Positions 55,641-64,000 of a DNA stretch of 64,000 bases are shown here, piece by piece. The translations under genes and the position numbers were made by a program. The DNA lies in contig NZ_SLVP01000006.1 in the NCBI RefSeq assembly GCF_004345425.1, positions 178,143 through 242,142 on the forward strand. The letters run 5' to 3'. The notes beneath the pieces are model-generated. The model did not search any database. It was not told the origin of the DNA and saw only the letters and a list, made by a program, of their open reading frames with translations. This stretch comes from Paenibacillus sp. BK033 (GTDB taxonomy: Bacteria > Bacillota > Bacilli > Paenibacillales > Paenibacillaceae). Position 1 is the stretch's first letter. Every line of letters begins with the position of its first letter.

Positions 55641-57191
55641 GTGGCAATTCGTAGAGCGTTAATTAGTGTATCGGACAAGACTGGCATTGTGGAATTTTCT
55701 CGTGAGCTGGCAGCTCAAGGCGTGCAAATCATCTCGACGGGCGGTACGTTTAACCTGCTTGAGAAGGAAGGCATTCCGGTTATCGGCATTTCCGACGTAA
55801 CGGGCTTCCCTGAAATCCTCGACGGCCGCGTTAAAACGCTTCACCCTGCGGTTCATAGCGGACTTCTGGCGATTCGCGACAATGAAGAGCATCAAAAGGT
55901 TATGCAGGAGCTTGGCCTGGATTACATCGACCTCGTGGTTGTAAACCTGTATCCGTTCAAGCAAACGATCGCCAACCCTAACGTGGAATATGAGGACGCA
56001 ATCGAGAACATCGATATCGGCGGTCCTACCATGCTCCGTTCGGCTGCGAAAAACCATGCGTTCGTTACCGTTGTTGTAGATGCTAACGATTATGCGGGCG
56101 TCATCGAAGAGATCAAAGCCGGCGGCGACACCACGCTTGAAACACGCAAGCGCCTGACGGCAAAAGTATTCCGCCACACGGCTGCCTACGATGCGCTGAT
56201 CGCGGACTACCTGACCAAGCAAGTTGGCGAAGAGCTGCCTGAGTCTTACACGGTTACTTACGAGAAAGTGCAGGATCTGCGTTACGGCGAGAATCCGCAT
56301 CAGAAAGCGGCGTTCTACAGCAAACCGCTTGCTCCTGTCGGCAACATCACAACGGCTGAGCAGCTGCACGGCAAAGAATTGTCCTACAACAACATTAACG
56401 ACGCGAACGCGGCGCTTGCGATCGTTAAGGAATTCGACGAGCCGGCCTGCGTAGCCGTGAAGCATATGAATCCATGCGGCGTTGGCATCGGCGCTGACAT
56501 TCACGAAGCCTATCAAAAGGCATACGCGGCCGATCCTACTTCGATCTTTGGCGGCATCGTTGCGGCGAACCGTACAATCGGCGTAGAGACAGCTGAACTG
56601 TTGAGCCAAATCTTCCTCGAAATCATTATTGCTCCTGACTTCACGCCCGAAGCGCTGGAAGTGCTGACGAAGAAGAAAAATATCCGTCTTCTGAAGCTGG
56701 GCGAGCTGGCGGGTTCCGCGGCTGAACGCAAATCCGACTGGCTGTCGACAACGGTTGACGGCGGCTTGCTTGTTCAAGAAAGCGACGTTCGCAGCTTGAC
56801 TGAAAGCGACCTGCAGTTCGTAACGAACCGCAAGCCAACGGAAGAAGAACTGAAGCAGCTGCTCTTCGGATGGAAAGTTGTGAAGCATGTGAAATCGAAC
56901 GCGATTTTGCTGGCGAAAAACAACATGACCATCGGCGTAGGCGCCGGCCAAATGAACCGCGTTGGCGCAGCTCGCATTGCCATCGAGCAAGCGGGCGAGC
57001 AAGCCGCAGGAGCGGTGCTTGCTTCCGATGCATTCTTCCCGATGGGCGACACGGTTGAGCTGGCCGCAAAACACGGCATCACCGCGATTATCCAAACAGG
57101 CGGTTCAATCAAGGACGAAGAGTCGATCGCTGCGGCAAATGCGCATAACATTGCGATGGTCATGACAGGCGTTCGCCACTTCAAACACTAA
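55641..57191 (+). CDS. purH: AICAR transformylase/IMP cyclohydrolase
   Basis: A 516-aa bifunctional enzyme for the last two steps to IMP. The N-terminal cyclohydrolase ([32 protein letters not shown]) is followed by the transformylase ([27 protein letters not shown] with catalytic Lys-His). GTG at 55641 has GAGGAGG nine bases upstream; the TTG at 55623 is in the ribosome-binding region and is rejected. Confidence 0.97.
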   Translation: MAIRRALISVSDKTGIVEFSRELAAQGVQIISTGGTFNLLEKEGIPVIGISDVTGFPEILDGRVKTLHPAVHSGLLAIRDNEEHQKVMQELGLDYIDLVVVNLYPFKQTIANPNVEYEDAIENIDIGGPTMLRSAAKNHAFVTVVVDANDYAGVIEEIKAGGDTTLETRKRLTAKVFRHTAAYDALIADYLTKQVGEELPESYTVTYEKVQDLRYGENPHQKAAFYSKPLAPVGNITTAEQLHGKELSYNNINDANAALAIVKEFDEPACVAVKHMNPCGVGIGADIHEAYQKAYAADPTSIFGGIVAANRTIGVETAELLSQIFLEIIIAPDFTPEALEVLTKKKNIRLLKLGELAGSAAERKSDWLSTTVDGGLLVQESDVRSLTESDLQFVTNRKPTEEELKQLLFGWKVVKHVKSNAILLAKNNMTIGVGAGQMNRVGAARIAIEQAGEQAAGAVLASDAFFPMGDTVELAAKHGITAIIQTGGSIKDEESIAAANAHNIAMVMTGVRHFKH

Positions 57192-57294
57192 GATTAATAA
57201 CAGCGGAGCATCTTGCCGCGTCTCTTCCGGGGCGGCAGGATCGCTTCGCTTTTGGCCATCATTTGATCCATTAACCAGGGGGTAAATAAGAGCG

Positions 57295-58563
57295 ATGAGA
57301 ATTTTAGTTGTTGGCGGCGGCGGACGCGAGCATGCGATTGTCTGGGCGCTGAAGAAAAGCGAGAAGGTCAAAGAGGTATTTTGTGCGCCTGGTAACGCAG
57401 GCATCGCGCAAATCGCCGATTGCGTTGCGATCGCGGTTGACCAATTCGACGAGCTTGTGAAATTTGCGAAGGACGCGGCGATTGACCTCGTCTTTATCGG
57501 TCCGGACGATCCGCTTGCGGCAGGCATCGTGGATGCGTTCGAAGCGCACAACATTCCGGTGTACGGCCCGAACAAAGCGGCGGCCGAAATCGAAGGCAGC
57601 AAGATCTTCATGAAGGATTTGCTCCGCAAGTACAATATTCCTACAGCGAAGTATGAGACCTTCACGGACTATGAGTCGGCCCTGACTTACTTGCGCGAGC
57701 AATCCGTTCCGATCGTCATCAAGGCGGACGGGCTTGCGGCAGGTAAAGGCGTAACCGTTGCTTACTCCATGGAGGAAGCGGAGAAAGCGCTGAAGGAAGC
57801 GATGGTCGACAAGGTGTTTGGCGAAGCCGGCAACCAAATCGTTATCGAGGAATTCCTGGAAGGCCAAGAGATGTCGATCCTTGCTTTCGTTGACGGAGAG
57901 ACGGTAAAAGCGATGGTGCCGGCGCAAGATCATAAGCCGGTATTCGACAACGACAAAGGCCCGAACACGGGCGGCATGGGAACTTACACGCCGCTGCCGC
58001 ATATCGACCAGGCTATTATCGAAGAATCGATCGAGAACATCATTAAGCCAACCGCAAAAGCGATGGTGAGCGAAGGACGTCCGTTCCGCGGCGTATTGTT
58101 CGCAGGTCTGATGATTACGAAGGACGGTCCCAAAACAATCGAATTCAACGCGCGCATGGGCGACCCGGAAACCCAAGTCGTTCTGCCGCGCTTGAAGACC
58201 GAGCTGGTTGACGTTGTTCTCGCTTCCTTGAACGGGCGCCTTGACCAGCTGGAGCTGGAATGGAGCGACGAAGCAGCGGTATGCGTTATCGTGGCATCGG
58301 AAGGTTATCCGGCTTCGTATCCGAAAGGCCGCGAGATTACCGGCCTTGATGCGGCTGAAGCGCAAGGCGCTCTCGTATTCCATGCGGGAACGGCGGAGAA
58401 AGACGGCAAGATCGTAACGAGCGGCGGACGCGTCCTGGGCGTCGTAGGCCGCGGCCGCGACATTGCGGAAGCGCGCGCCCGCGCTTACGAAGCGGTTAGC
58501 GTTATTCATTTCGACGGCATGCACAGCCGTACCGATATTGCAGCAAAGGCGCTGAAGGGCTAA
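57295..58563 (+). CDS. purD: GAR synthetase
   Basis: A 422-aa ATP-grasp ligase joining phosphoribosylamine and glycine. N-terminal RILVVGGGGREHAI, ATP-grasp KADGLAAGKGV, and signature EFNARMGDPETQVVLPRL are present. The 103-bp gap after purH contains a CTTGCCGC/GCGGCAGG stem (57214-57241) without T run, so read-through into purD is expected. Last gene of the operon. Confidence 0.98.
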   Translation: MRILVVGGGGREHAIVWALKKSEKVKEVFCAPGNAGIAQIADCVAIAVDQFDELVKFAKDAAIDLVFIGPDDPLAAGIVDAFEAHNIPVYGPNKAAAEIEGSKIFMKDLLRKYNIPTAKYETFTDYESALTYLREQSVPIVIKADGLAAGKGVTVAYSMEEAEKALKEAMVDKVFGEAGNQIVIEEFLEGQEMSILAFVDGETVKAMVPAQDHKPVFDNDKGPNTGGMGTYTPLPHIDQAIIEESIENIIKPTAKAMVSEGRPFRGVLFAGLMITKDGPKTIEFNARMGDPETQVVLPRLKTELVDVVLASLNGRLDQLELEWSDEAAVCVIVASEGYPASYPKGREITGLDAAEAQGALVFHAGTAEKDGKIVTSGGRVLGVVGRGRDIAEARARAYEAVSVIHFDGMHSRTDIAAKALKG

Positions 58564-58623
58564 GCTCAATTCAATTCGAACGTCTATAATTTTTTTCTTA
58601 TAAACCTGGCTTGGAGTTTCCGG

Positions 58624-58668
58624 AGTGAAACGCACGCCACCGCCTAAGGACGGCGATAGCCGTTTCGC
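58624..58668. repeat. Dispersed ~45-bp structured element, copy B
   Basis: GTGAAACG ... CTAAGGACGGCGATAGCCGTTTCGC, homologous to 39601-39643. GTGAAACG and CGTTTCGC can pair, with ACGGC/GCCGT as an inner alternative. Lies 60 bp after purD. Confidence 0.55.
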
Positions 58669-58685
58669 CTTGGCCGGACAAACAA

Positions 58686-58730
58686 AAGAAAGCGGTCATC
58701 AGGCATTTGCCTGAATGACCGCTTTTTTTC
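58686..58730. terminator. Bidirectional terminator downstream of purD
   Basis: AAAGCGGTCAT...CAGGCA pairs with TGCCTG...ATGACCGCTTT, T7 run on the plus strand and TTTCTTTTG on the minus strand. Ends the pur operon and probably the small gene at 58754-58873. Confidence 0.92.
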
Positions 58731-58753
58731 GTTTGGGAGCGAATAAATAGAGA

Positions 58754-58873
58754 CTACTCCTTGTGAAACAACAGACTGCGTTCAAGGATGATATAGACTA
58801 CGGCAACCACGATGCCGGCGAGCAATAAAACTGTCAGCCAATGGTCGGTCAGCCAGGATATCCACATCGGCAT
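58754..58873 (-). CDS. 39-aa single-span membrane protein
   Basis: A short gene read on the minus strand: MPMWISWLTDHWL, then a hydrophobic span of about 17 residues (VLLLAGIVVAVVYIIL) and a charged tail ERSLLFHKE. Its ATG has AAGGAG at ideal spacing, and a TTGCGT (58934-58939)/TATAAT (58912-58917) promoter with a 16-bp spacer lies upstream. Function unknown; the combination of promoter, ribosome-binding site, membrane span and terminator argues that it is real. Confidence 0.7.
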   Translation of the reverse strand: MPMWISWLTDHWLTVLLLAGIVVAVVYIILERSLLFHKE

Positions 58874-58911
58874 AGGAATCATCTCCTTGGTTGGACATTA
58901 GTGTGCGGATT

Positions 58912-58939
58912 ATTATAGATTGGGCAAGGAGCGACGCAA
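58912..58939 (-). promoter_or_regulatory. Candidate promoter of the 39-aa membrane protein
   Basis: On the minus strand TTGCGT, 16-bp spacer, TATAAT. Confidence 0.5.
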
Positions 58940-59000
58940 CTATTCCTCCGCAGCGTATATTTTATTGGTGAACCCTCGTCATTGGGGCAGAATAACGGTA

Positions 59001-59030
59001 TTGACACCGTGCTTAGAAGGATGATAATAT
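59001..59030 (+). promoter_or_regulatory. Promoter of the alpha/beta hydrolase gene
   Basis: Perfect TTGACA at 59001-59006; -10 is GATAAT (16-bp spacer) or TAATAT (18-bp spacer) at 59023-59030. Confidence 0.6.
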
Positions 59031-59105
59031 GAACCCAATACAATTCATAGTAATCGGGTAGGAATTATAGATAATAAGTATCGAACCGCAGGAGGACTAA
59101 TCGTT

Positions 59106-59924
59106 ATGGAGAAACAATTATTGCTTCGTCATGAAGAGCTCGAGCTGACCGCGACGCTTCATTATCCGAGCGATCACCAGAAGGACAATGCCAAAAAGCA
59201 GGCTATTATTATATGCCACGGCTTTATCGGAAGCCGCGTTGGAGTTGACCGGTTATTCGTGAAGACGGCAAGGGCGCTTGCGGCGCAAGGCTCTTACGTG
59301 ATCCGGTTTGATTACGGCGGCTGCGGCGAGAGCAACGGGGATTATGGGGCCCTCGGCTTTGAAAGCATGATTGATCAGACCCGTACGGTTATCGATTATA
59401 TTGCAGGCATGGATTGCGTGGATCCAAGACGAATCGTTCTGCTTGGACACAGCCTTGGCGGTGCGGTGGCGCTTATGACGGCGGTAAGGGACAAGCGAGT
59501 GAAGCGTCTGGTGATGTGGTCCCCCGTAGCCTATCCGTTTAATGACATTGTGCGGATCGTCGGGCGCGCAGGTTATGACGAAGCGGTGCAAAAGGGAAGT
59601 ACGGACTACGCCGGCTTTACGCTTCAGCCGGTATTCTTCGAATCGCTGCTTCAGCATCAGCCGTTCCAGGCTGCGACGCGCTTTGGCGGAGAAGTGCTGC
59701 TTGTTCACGGCACAAGCGACGATCTGATTCCGGTCGATTACAGCTTCCTGTACCAGAAGGTATTCTGGACGCGCAGCGACGGGCTATGCGACAAGGAGAT
59801 AATTTTCCAGGCCAATCATACTTACTCCAGCCGCCATCACCAGGAGGAAGCGATTCGCGTCACCTCCGATTGGCTGGAAGGGCTGGATAAGAAGCAGCAG
59901 GAATGGCATAACTGGAGTATTTAG
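59106..59924 (+). CDS. Alpha/beta hydrolase, probable serine esterase/acyl hydrolase
   Basis: A 272-aa cytoplasmic alpha/beta-fold enzyme. The oxyanion region is ICHGFIGSRVGVDRLF, the nucleophile elbow GHSLGGA, the acid residue in VHGTSDDLIPVDYS, and the base His in ANHTYSSRHHQEE. The cap is short. Resembles bacterial feruloyl-esterase-like and YqkD-type proteins, but substrate is unassigned. GCAGGAGGA precedes the ATG. Confidence 0.9.
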   Translation: MEKQLLLRHEELELTATLHYPSDHQKDNAKKQAIIICHGFIGSRVGVDRLFVKTARALAAQGSYVIRFDYGGCGESNGDYGALGFESMIDQTRTVIDYIAGMDCVDPRRIVLLGHSLGGAVALMTAVRDKRVKRLVMWSPVAYPFNDIVRIVGRAGYDEAVQKGSTDYAGFTLQPVFFESLLQHQPFQAATRFGGEVLLVHGTSDDLIPVDYSFLYQKVFWTRSDGLCDKEIIFQANHTYSSRHHQEEAIRVTSDWLEGLDKKQQEWHNWSI

Positions 59925-60007
59925 GAAGACATGTCCCGCTTTTTATGTTTAAATGGTAGTAATCGTTTTTCGAACGCTATCATTTTCTACTAAAAGGCGG
60001 GGAGCTA

Positions 60008-61078
60008 ATGGGCAGTCGTTTTCGCATGGCATGGTTGATCAGCTTGGCTATTCTTATTGTTCTCGTATCCGCTTGCAGCAGCGGCTCAGGCAAGAATACG
60101 GAAGGAGCAACACCTTCTCCAGCGGGATCCGAAGAGCCGGAGGCTACGCCATCGGCCGAGCCAACGCCGGATCTGGCCTTCACGGCTCCTCTCACGGGGC
60201 TGAAGCGCGAGACGGAAGCAATAGCGCGGCCCGTTGCGGTTATGGTTAACAACTTGAAACCGGCGCGTCCGCAATCCGGGCTGACCAATGCCGATGTGGT
60301 ATGGGAAGTGCTCGCGGAGGGCGGCATAACGCGGCTGGTGGCGATCTTCCAAAGCACGGACAAGGGAACCGATGCGGTCGGACCGATCCGCAGCATTCGT
60401 CCGTATCTGATCGATATCGGGGAAAGCTACGGCGCTATTCTGGCTCATTCTGGGGCCAGCAATGACGCTTATGATATTTTGCAGCACCAGGACAAGCCTT
60501 ATCTCGACGAAATCTCGAACGCGGGCCCGTACTTCTGGCGGAGCAAGGACCGCAAGGCGCCCCATAATCTGTACTCCGAGCTGGATAAGCTTCGGGCAGG
60601 TGCAGAGAAGAAGGGATACCGCAGCGATGTAACGGTTCCGTCCTATACCTTTGCGGAAGAAGGAGCAACCGCTGCGGGTGCGGCAGCGTCCTCGATTCAG
60701 ATCAAGTTTCTGCTCAAGGACTATAAGGTCTCCTATGAGTACGATGCGGCAAGCGGGTTATATAAACGACTCGTCAATGATGAGCCGCATACCGATCTGA
60801 ATAACGGCGAACAGCTGACTGCTGCCAACGTAGTTGTGCTTGGTGCCAATCACAAGACGCTGGACGATGTCGGGCGGCTGTCGGTTGATCTGCATGCGAG
60901 CGGCTCGGCGTTATTGTTCCAGAAGGGAAAGGCCGTCGAATGCGAATGGGTTCGCGCAAGCGACAATATGGTCAGGCTGATGAAGGATGGAGCCGAGCTT
61001 CCTTTTGTACCGGGGAAAACGTTCTTCCAAGTCGTGCCGAATGCGCCAACTTTCGCCGAGCATGTGATTTATGGGTAA
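60008..61078 (+). CDS. DUF3048 domain lipoprotein (YerB-like)
   Basis: A 356-aa lipoprotein: signal with lipobox VSAC, then a Pro/Ala/Glu/Thr-rich linker. DUF3048 spans about 50-356 (PVAVMVNNLKPARPQSGLTNADVVWEVLAEGGITRLVAIFQS, GPIRSIRPYLIDIG, GKTFFQVVPN). B. subtilis YerB is the reference relative; biochemical role not established. AGGCGGGGAG precedes the ATG. Ends with its own terminator. Confidence 0.93.
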   Translation: MGSRFRMAWLISLAILIVLVSACSSGSGKNTEGATPSPAGSEEPEATPSAEPTPDLAFTAPLTGLKRETEAIARPVAVMVNNLKPARPQSGLTNADVVWEVLAEGGITRLVAIFQSTDKGTDAVGPIRSIRPYLIDIGESYGAILAHSGASNDAYDILQHQDKPYLDEISNAGPYFWRSKDRKAPHNLYSELDKLRAGAEKKGYRSDVTVPSYTFAEEGATAAGAAASSIQIKFLLKDYKVSYEYDAASGLYKRLVNDEPHTDLNNGEQLTAANVVVLGANHKTLDDVGRLSVDLHASGSALLFQKGKAVECEWVRASDNMVRLMKDGAELPFVPGKTFFQVVPNAPTFAEHVIYG

Positions 61079-61141
61079 AAAAAAGACAAGTCGGACACAC
61101 TCTAACTAGGTGTAGAGGGTGCCCGCAAAAAGAGATAAAGC

Positions 61142-61180
61142 GGTGCGTTCCTTCGCGGAACGCATCTTTTTATATTTTTT
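61142..61180 (+). terminator. Intrinsic terminator
   Basis: TGCGTTCC / GGAACGCA stem with TTCGC loop, followed by TCTTTTTATATTTTTTTT. Confidence 0.85.
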
Positions 61181-61196
61181 TTGCAAAAACGAAAAC

Positions 61197-61226
61197 TTTT
61201 CATAAATCCTTTACATTCCCTTAACA
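61197..61226 (+). promoter_or_regulatory. Candidate Pho box (PhoP-binding direct repeats)
   Basis: TTTACA (61210-61215) and TTAACA (61221-61226) are 11 bp apart, with a degenerate TTTTCA copy at 61197. They match the TTHACA repeats of Bacillus PhoP sites and lie about 85 bp upstream of the phosphate-transport genes. Confidence 0.6.
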
Positions 61227-61309
61227 AATATAAAGTAAACTGTGTTAAGATATTGTGGGCTCATTTCGAAAATGATGCCTAACCATCCAGTCGGGTAAAG
61301 GGGATTACG

Positions 61310-61921
61310 ATGTTTAAGAAAAAGGATATTTTCTTTAAGACGTTTGAGGAAATGGCGGATACGCTGGTTGACGCAATCGAATATTTCGCAAACGGTGTTT
61401 CAGACCTGTCGGATGTCGCCCAGTTCGCCAAAATCATGAAAGAGCATGAGAGCAGAGGCGACCAGTACGTTCATACCATTCTGAAAGAACTGAACAAAAC
61501 GTTCATTACCCCCATTGAGCGGGAAGATATAATGGCTTTAACAAGTTCGCTCGACGATGTGCTTGACGGCATCGAAGCTTGCGCATCGCGCTTTGAAATG
61601 TACAATATCCAGGAAAAAGACGAGTACATAACGCTGTTTGGCGATATCCTGCTTCGTTCCGCGAACCAAATCAAGAAAGCGATCTATCTCCTTACCGATA
61701 AAAAACTGCTGGCGATCCGCGAGCCTAATATTGCGCTCAACGAGCTGGAGAACCAGGCGGATGATCTGCTGCGCGTTTGTATCAAGAGCCTGTTCACGAA
61801 TGTGACTGATCCGATTGAACTGATGAAGCGGAAAGAAATTTACGAAATGTTGGAGCAAACGACCGACTACTGCGAAGACGTAGCGAACACGCTGGAATCG
61901 ATCATTATGCGCAACAGCTAA
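61310..61921 (+). CDS. DUF47 family phosphate-transport accessory protein (PhoU-like)
   Basis: A 203-aa all-helical cytoplasmic protein of the DUF47/TIGR00153 family, a PhoU relative thought to gate Pit-type transporters. Acidic-rich signatures DIMALTSSLDDVLDGIEA and EMLEQTTDYCEDVANTLESI are typical metal-binding helix motifs. AAAGGGGA precedes the ATG. Followed 29 bp later by the Pit transporter; a Pho box lies upstream. Confidence 0.93.
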   Translation: MFKKKDIFFKTFEEMADTLVDAIEYFANGVSDLSDVAQFAKIMKEHESRGDQYVHTILKELNKTFITPIEREDIMALTSSLDDVLDGIEACASRFEMYNIQEKDEYITLFGDILLRSANQIKKAIYLLTDKKLLAIREPNIALNELENQADDLLRVCIKSLFTNVTDPIELMKRKEIYEMLEQTTDYCEDVANTLESIIMRNS

Positions 61922-61950
61922 GCTTACACGGAGAGTAGGAGTCAATTCAA

Positions 61951-62946
61951 ATGGATTCAATCACATTATGGATGGTTGTCATACTTGCGCTCGGTTTCGA
62001 CTTTATTAACGGTTTCCACGATACGGCAAACGCGATCGCTACGACGGTATCGACCCGTGCCCTTAAACCAAGGGTTGCCATTATTATGGCGGCCTGCATG
62101 AACTTCATCGGCGCGATCACGTTTACGGGCGTTGCGAAAAAGATCGGCAGCGGGGTTGCCAATCCTGCGGATCTGTCCAATGGGGTAGAGATCGTTATTG
62201 CGGCCCTTATCTCGGCGATTGCCTGGAACCTGCTTACCTGGTGGTTCGGCATTCCATCGTCTTCCTCGCATGCTTTGATCGGCTCGCTTGCCGGCGCGGT
62301 AGCATCGGGAGCGGGCTTTGACGCCATTAACGCGCATGGTTTTGTCGATATCGTTAAGGCGCTTATTTTCTCGCCGTTGATTGCTTTTTCGGCCGGTTTC
62401 ATTATCATGTGGATCTTGAAGCTAATCTTTGCGAGGACAAGCCCGCATCAAGTGAACAAGGGCTTCCGGTTCGGGCAGATTCTGACTGCGGCATTCCAGT
62501 CGTTCTCCCACGGTACAAATGACGCCCAGAAAGCGATGGGTATCATTACGTTTGCGCTCGTAGCGGGCGGTATCCAGGATCACTTCGAGGTTCCGCTGTG
62601 GGTGAAGATGTCCGCCGCGCTTGCAATGGCTCTTGGTACATCCATTGGCGGATGGAAGATCATTAAGACGATGGGTACGAAGATCTTCAAGATCGAGCCG
62701 ATCAACGGCTTTGCCGCAGACGTTGGCTCGGCGGGCGTTATCTTGTCGGCAACGATGCTCGAGCTGCCTGTCAGCACAACGCATGTTATCACCTCCTCGA
62801 TTCTCGGCGTAGGCTCCGCCAAACGCTTCTCCAGCGTACGCTGGTCGCTTGCCGGGAAGATCGTTATCGCATGGTTTATTACAATTCCGATCACGGCGCT
62901 TTTTGCAGCAGGCGTGTATTGGGTCATTGATACGGTGTTTATGTAA
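61951..62946 (+). CDS. pit: Low-affinity inorganic phosphate transporter (PiT family)
   Basis: A 331-aa permease with ten or so membrane helices. The duplicated PiT signatures are visible: GFDFINGFHDTANAIATTVSTRAL near the N-terminus and SFSHGTNDAQKAMGIITFAL in the second half, plus WWFGIPSSSSHALIGSL and ELPVSTTHVITSSILGVGSAKRF. Imports phosphate, usually as a metal complex with protons. Co-transcribed with the DUF47 partner. Confidence 0.96.
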   Translation: MDSITLWMVVILALGFDFINGFHDTANAIATTVSTRALKPRVAIIMAACMNFIGAITFTGVAKKIGSGVANPADLSNGVEIVIAALISAIAWNLLTWWFGIPSSSSHALIGSLAGAVASGAGFDAINAHGFVDIVKALIFSPLIAFSAGFIIMWILKLIFARTSPHQVNKGFRFGQILTAAFQSFSHGTNDAQKAMGIITFALVAGGIQDHFEVPLWVKMSAALAMALGTSIGGWKIIKTMGTKIFKIEPINGFAADVGSAGVILSATMLELPVSTTHVITSSILGVGSAKRFSSVRWSLAGKIVIAWFITIPITALFAAGVYWVIDTVFM

Positions 62947-62954
62947 GAAGACAG

Positions 62955-62989
62955 CAAAAAGTGCCGGGAATGGTTCCCGGCACTTTTTT
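62955..62989. terminator. Bidirectional intrinsic terminator
   Basis: AAAAAGTGCCGGGAA / TTCCCGGCACTTTTT, loop TGG. It ends pit and the convergent LPMO gene. Confidence 0.93.
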
Positions 62990-63007
62990 GTATTTTGTTC
63001 CCAAAAC

Positions 63008-64000
63008 TCACTGCAGCTGCCATAGAGCAGGTACGTTGGAAGGCTCCCATCCGGTGAGGGAGGTATGAGCCTGGAGGCATTTATAAGCAGCTCCGTTATA
63101 CGTAACGAGGGTTCCTACGGCATAAGCCGTATTTGGCGCCCAGGCAGGCGCGCCCGTCGAAGCTGCCGTTGTGCCGCTGACCGTGCTTGCGGACGATTGG
63201 TTACCGGCCGCATCGATCGCATAAACGGAGAAGCTGTAGGCAGTGCTTGCCGCAAGGCCGGTAACGGTATAGGATGTCGCGGTGCCGGAGGCCGTTGTGA
63301 CTAGCGTGGAGCCGTTATAGATTTTGTAGCCGGTAACTCCTACGTTATCGGTAGACGGGCTCCACATCAGCATCATGCTGGAGGAGGTTGGAGTACCCAT
63401 GATATGAAGTCCTCCCGGTGCGGTAGGTGCCGATGTATCAACGGACGGAGGTGCCGCTGTCGTAATGTTCAGGCTGTTGCTGGCAGCGGATTCGTTGCCG
63501 GCGGCATCAACCGCCTTAACGGTAAACGTGTAGGCCGTGCTTGCCGTGAGGCCGGTAACGGTATAGCTGGTGCCCGAGGCTGTTCCGGCCAGCGTAGCGC
63601 CTCTATAAATCTTGTAGCCGGTTACGCCAACGTTATCGGTCGAAGCGTTCCAGGACAAGGAAACGCTGGTTGCCGCCGTAGCGGTTGCCGCAAGAGAAGC
63701 AGGGGCCGAAGGAGCCGTTGTGTCGACGGGATTCGAACCGGTAAAGTTAACGTCGATGACGTTATAGAAAGCATTGGCCGTATCGGCAACCTCCCACACC
63801 GCAAGGATGACATGATAGCCGCTTCGCTCGGGAACGTTGCAGGTATTCGAGTAGGAGAATGGCGGCTGGGCCCCGTTATAAGCAACGGAGCAGAACGGTG
63901 TCAGATCGAATGAGTCGCGGGTAAGAGGGGCATTGGGATTCCAGGTTGGCTTGGTCATGTAATATTTCCAGCTAGCCGTGGAATGGTTGGCAGTCAGCTT
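63008..64000 (-). CDS. Secreted lytic polysaccharide monooxygenase (AA10) with FnIII and CBM5/12, partial
   Basis: The minus-strand reading frame stays open to the window edge at 64000, so the N-terminus (signal peptide and first copper-ligand His) is missing. Residues before the internal Met at 63958 read [14 protein letters not shown], continuous with the AA10 domain: [48 protein letters not shown]. Two fibronectin-III domains follow ([43 protein letters not shown]), then a CBM5/12 chitin/cellulose-binding module ([25 protein letters not shown] ... WQLQ). Expected to cleave chitin or cellulose oxidatively outside the cell. Confidence 0.9.
   Translation of the reverse strand, partial: KLTANHSTASWKYYMTKPTWNPNAPLTRDSFDLTPFCSVAYNGAQPPFSYSNTCNVPERSGYHVILAVWEVADTANAFYNVIDVNFTGSNPVDTTAPSAPASLAATATAATSVSLSWNASTDNVGVTGYKIYRGATLAGTASGTSYTVTGLTASTAYTFTVKAVDAAGNESAASNSLNITTAAPPSVDTSAPTAPGGLHIMGTPTSSSMMLMWSPSTDNVGVTGYKIYNGSTLVTTASGTATSYTVTGLAASTAYSFSVYAIDAAGNQSSASTVSGTTAASTGAPAWAPNTAYAVGTLVTYNGAAYKCLQAHTSLTGWEPSNVPALWQLQ

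Noticed and set aside
57214-57241. Terminator between purH and purD
   Set aside because: CTTGCCGC/GCGGCAGG pairs but is followed by GATCGC rather than a T tract; the operon most likely continues into purD.
63008-63958. LPMO gene starting at the Met codon at 63958
   Set aside because: The frame remains open to 64000, and the upstream residues continue the AA10 domain, so this Met is internal and the gene is truncated by the window.

Overview
The window looks like the chromosome of a Paenibacillus-type Firmicute. Signs of this are the classic Bacillus-order purine operon (purEKBCSQLFMNHD), two guanine-class purine riboswitches, SLH surface-layer anchoring, LysM/GH18 spore-type cell-wall protein, YesM/YesN two-component pairs, and Lpl/Ytc-type sugar ABC importers without their own ATPase. 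Species cannot be fixed from sequence alone.

Layout. 1-577: four head-to-tail copies of a 124-bp palindrome-bearing repeat. 578-3160: a polysaccharide-deacetylase lipoprotein and guaA. 3180-12805 (minus): carbohydrate cluster 1, with a membrane-bound AraC regulator, a solute-binding lipoprotein, two permeases, a TIM-barrel isomerase-like protein, an unrecognised 225-aa protein and two Gfo/Idh/MocA oxidoreductases. 13111-14340 (minus): another AraC regulator, divergent from cluster 2. 14455-28337 (plus): carbohydrate cluster 2, with a GH3, a TIM-barrel isomerase, a Gfo/Idh/MocA oxidoreductase close to one in cluster 1, a YesM/YesN pair, two permeases, a solute-binding lipoprotein and a second GH3. 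28394-34759: an SLH-anchored PHP/CehA-like surface protein, then AraC regulator, BadF-type sugar kinase and GH4 phospho-glycosidase.

34760-44524: purine permease behind a guanine riboswitch, a phosphodiester-glycosidase-domain/coiled-coil pair, an MsrA-MsrB fusion with a structured leader, nitroreductase, two duplicated MarR genes followed by a DHA2 MFS exporter, and a LysM/GH18 protein that lacks the usual catalytic Glu. 44525-58740: the complete de novo IMP operon with PurR-box pair, promoter and riboswitch, interrupted between purC and purS by a ~210-bp imperfect inverted repeat. 58741-64000: a 39-aa membrane protein, an alpha/beta hydrolase, a DUF3048 lipoprotein, a Pho-box-preceded DUF47/Pit phosphate pair, and the 3' part of a secreted LPMO (AA10) with FnIII and chitin-binding modules, cut by the window end.

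How it works together. Clusters 1 and 2 each import a glyco-oligomer (binding lipoprotein plus LplB/LplC permeases) and probably use an ATPase encoded elsewhere. They process it with cytoplasmic GH3 enzymes and/or NAD-dependent Gfo/Idh oxidoreductases paired with TIM-barrel isomerases. Cluster 2 is probably driven by its own YesM/YesN system through a spaced operator element found twice, upstream of the permease and of the binding-protein genes. The guanine riboswitch and an equally spaced pair of PurR-like boxes occur in front of both the purine permease and the pur operon, so uptake and synthesis appear co-regulated.
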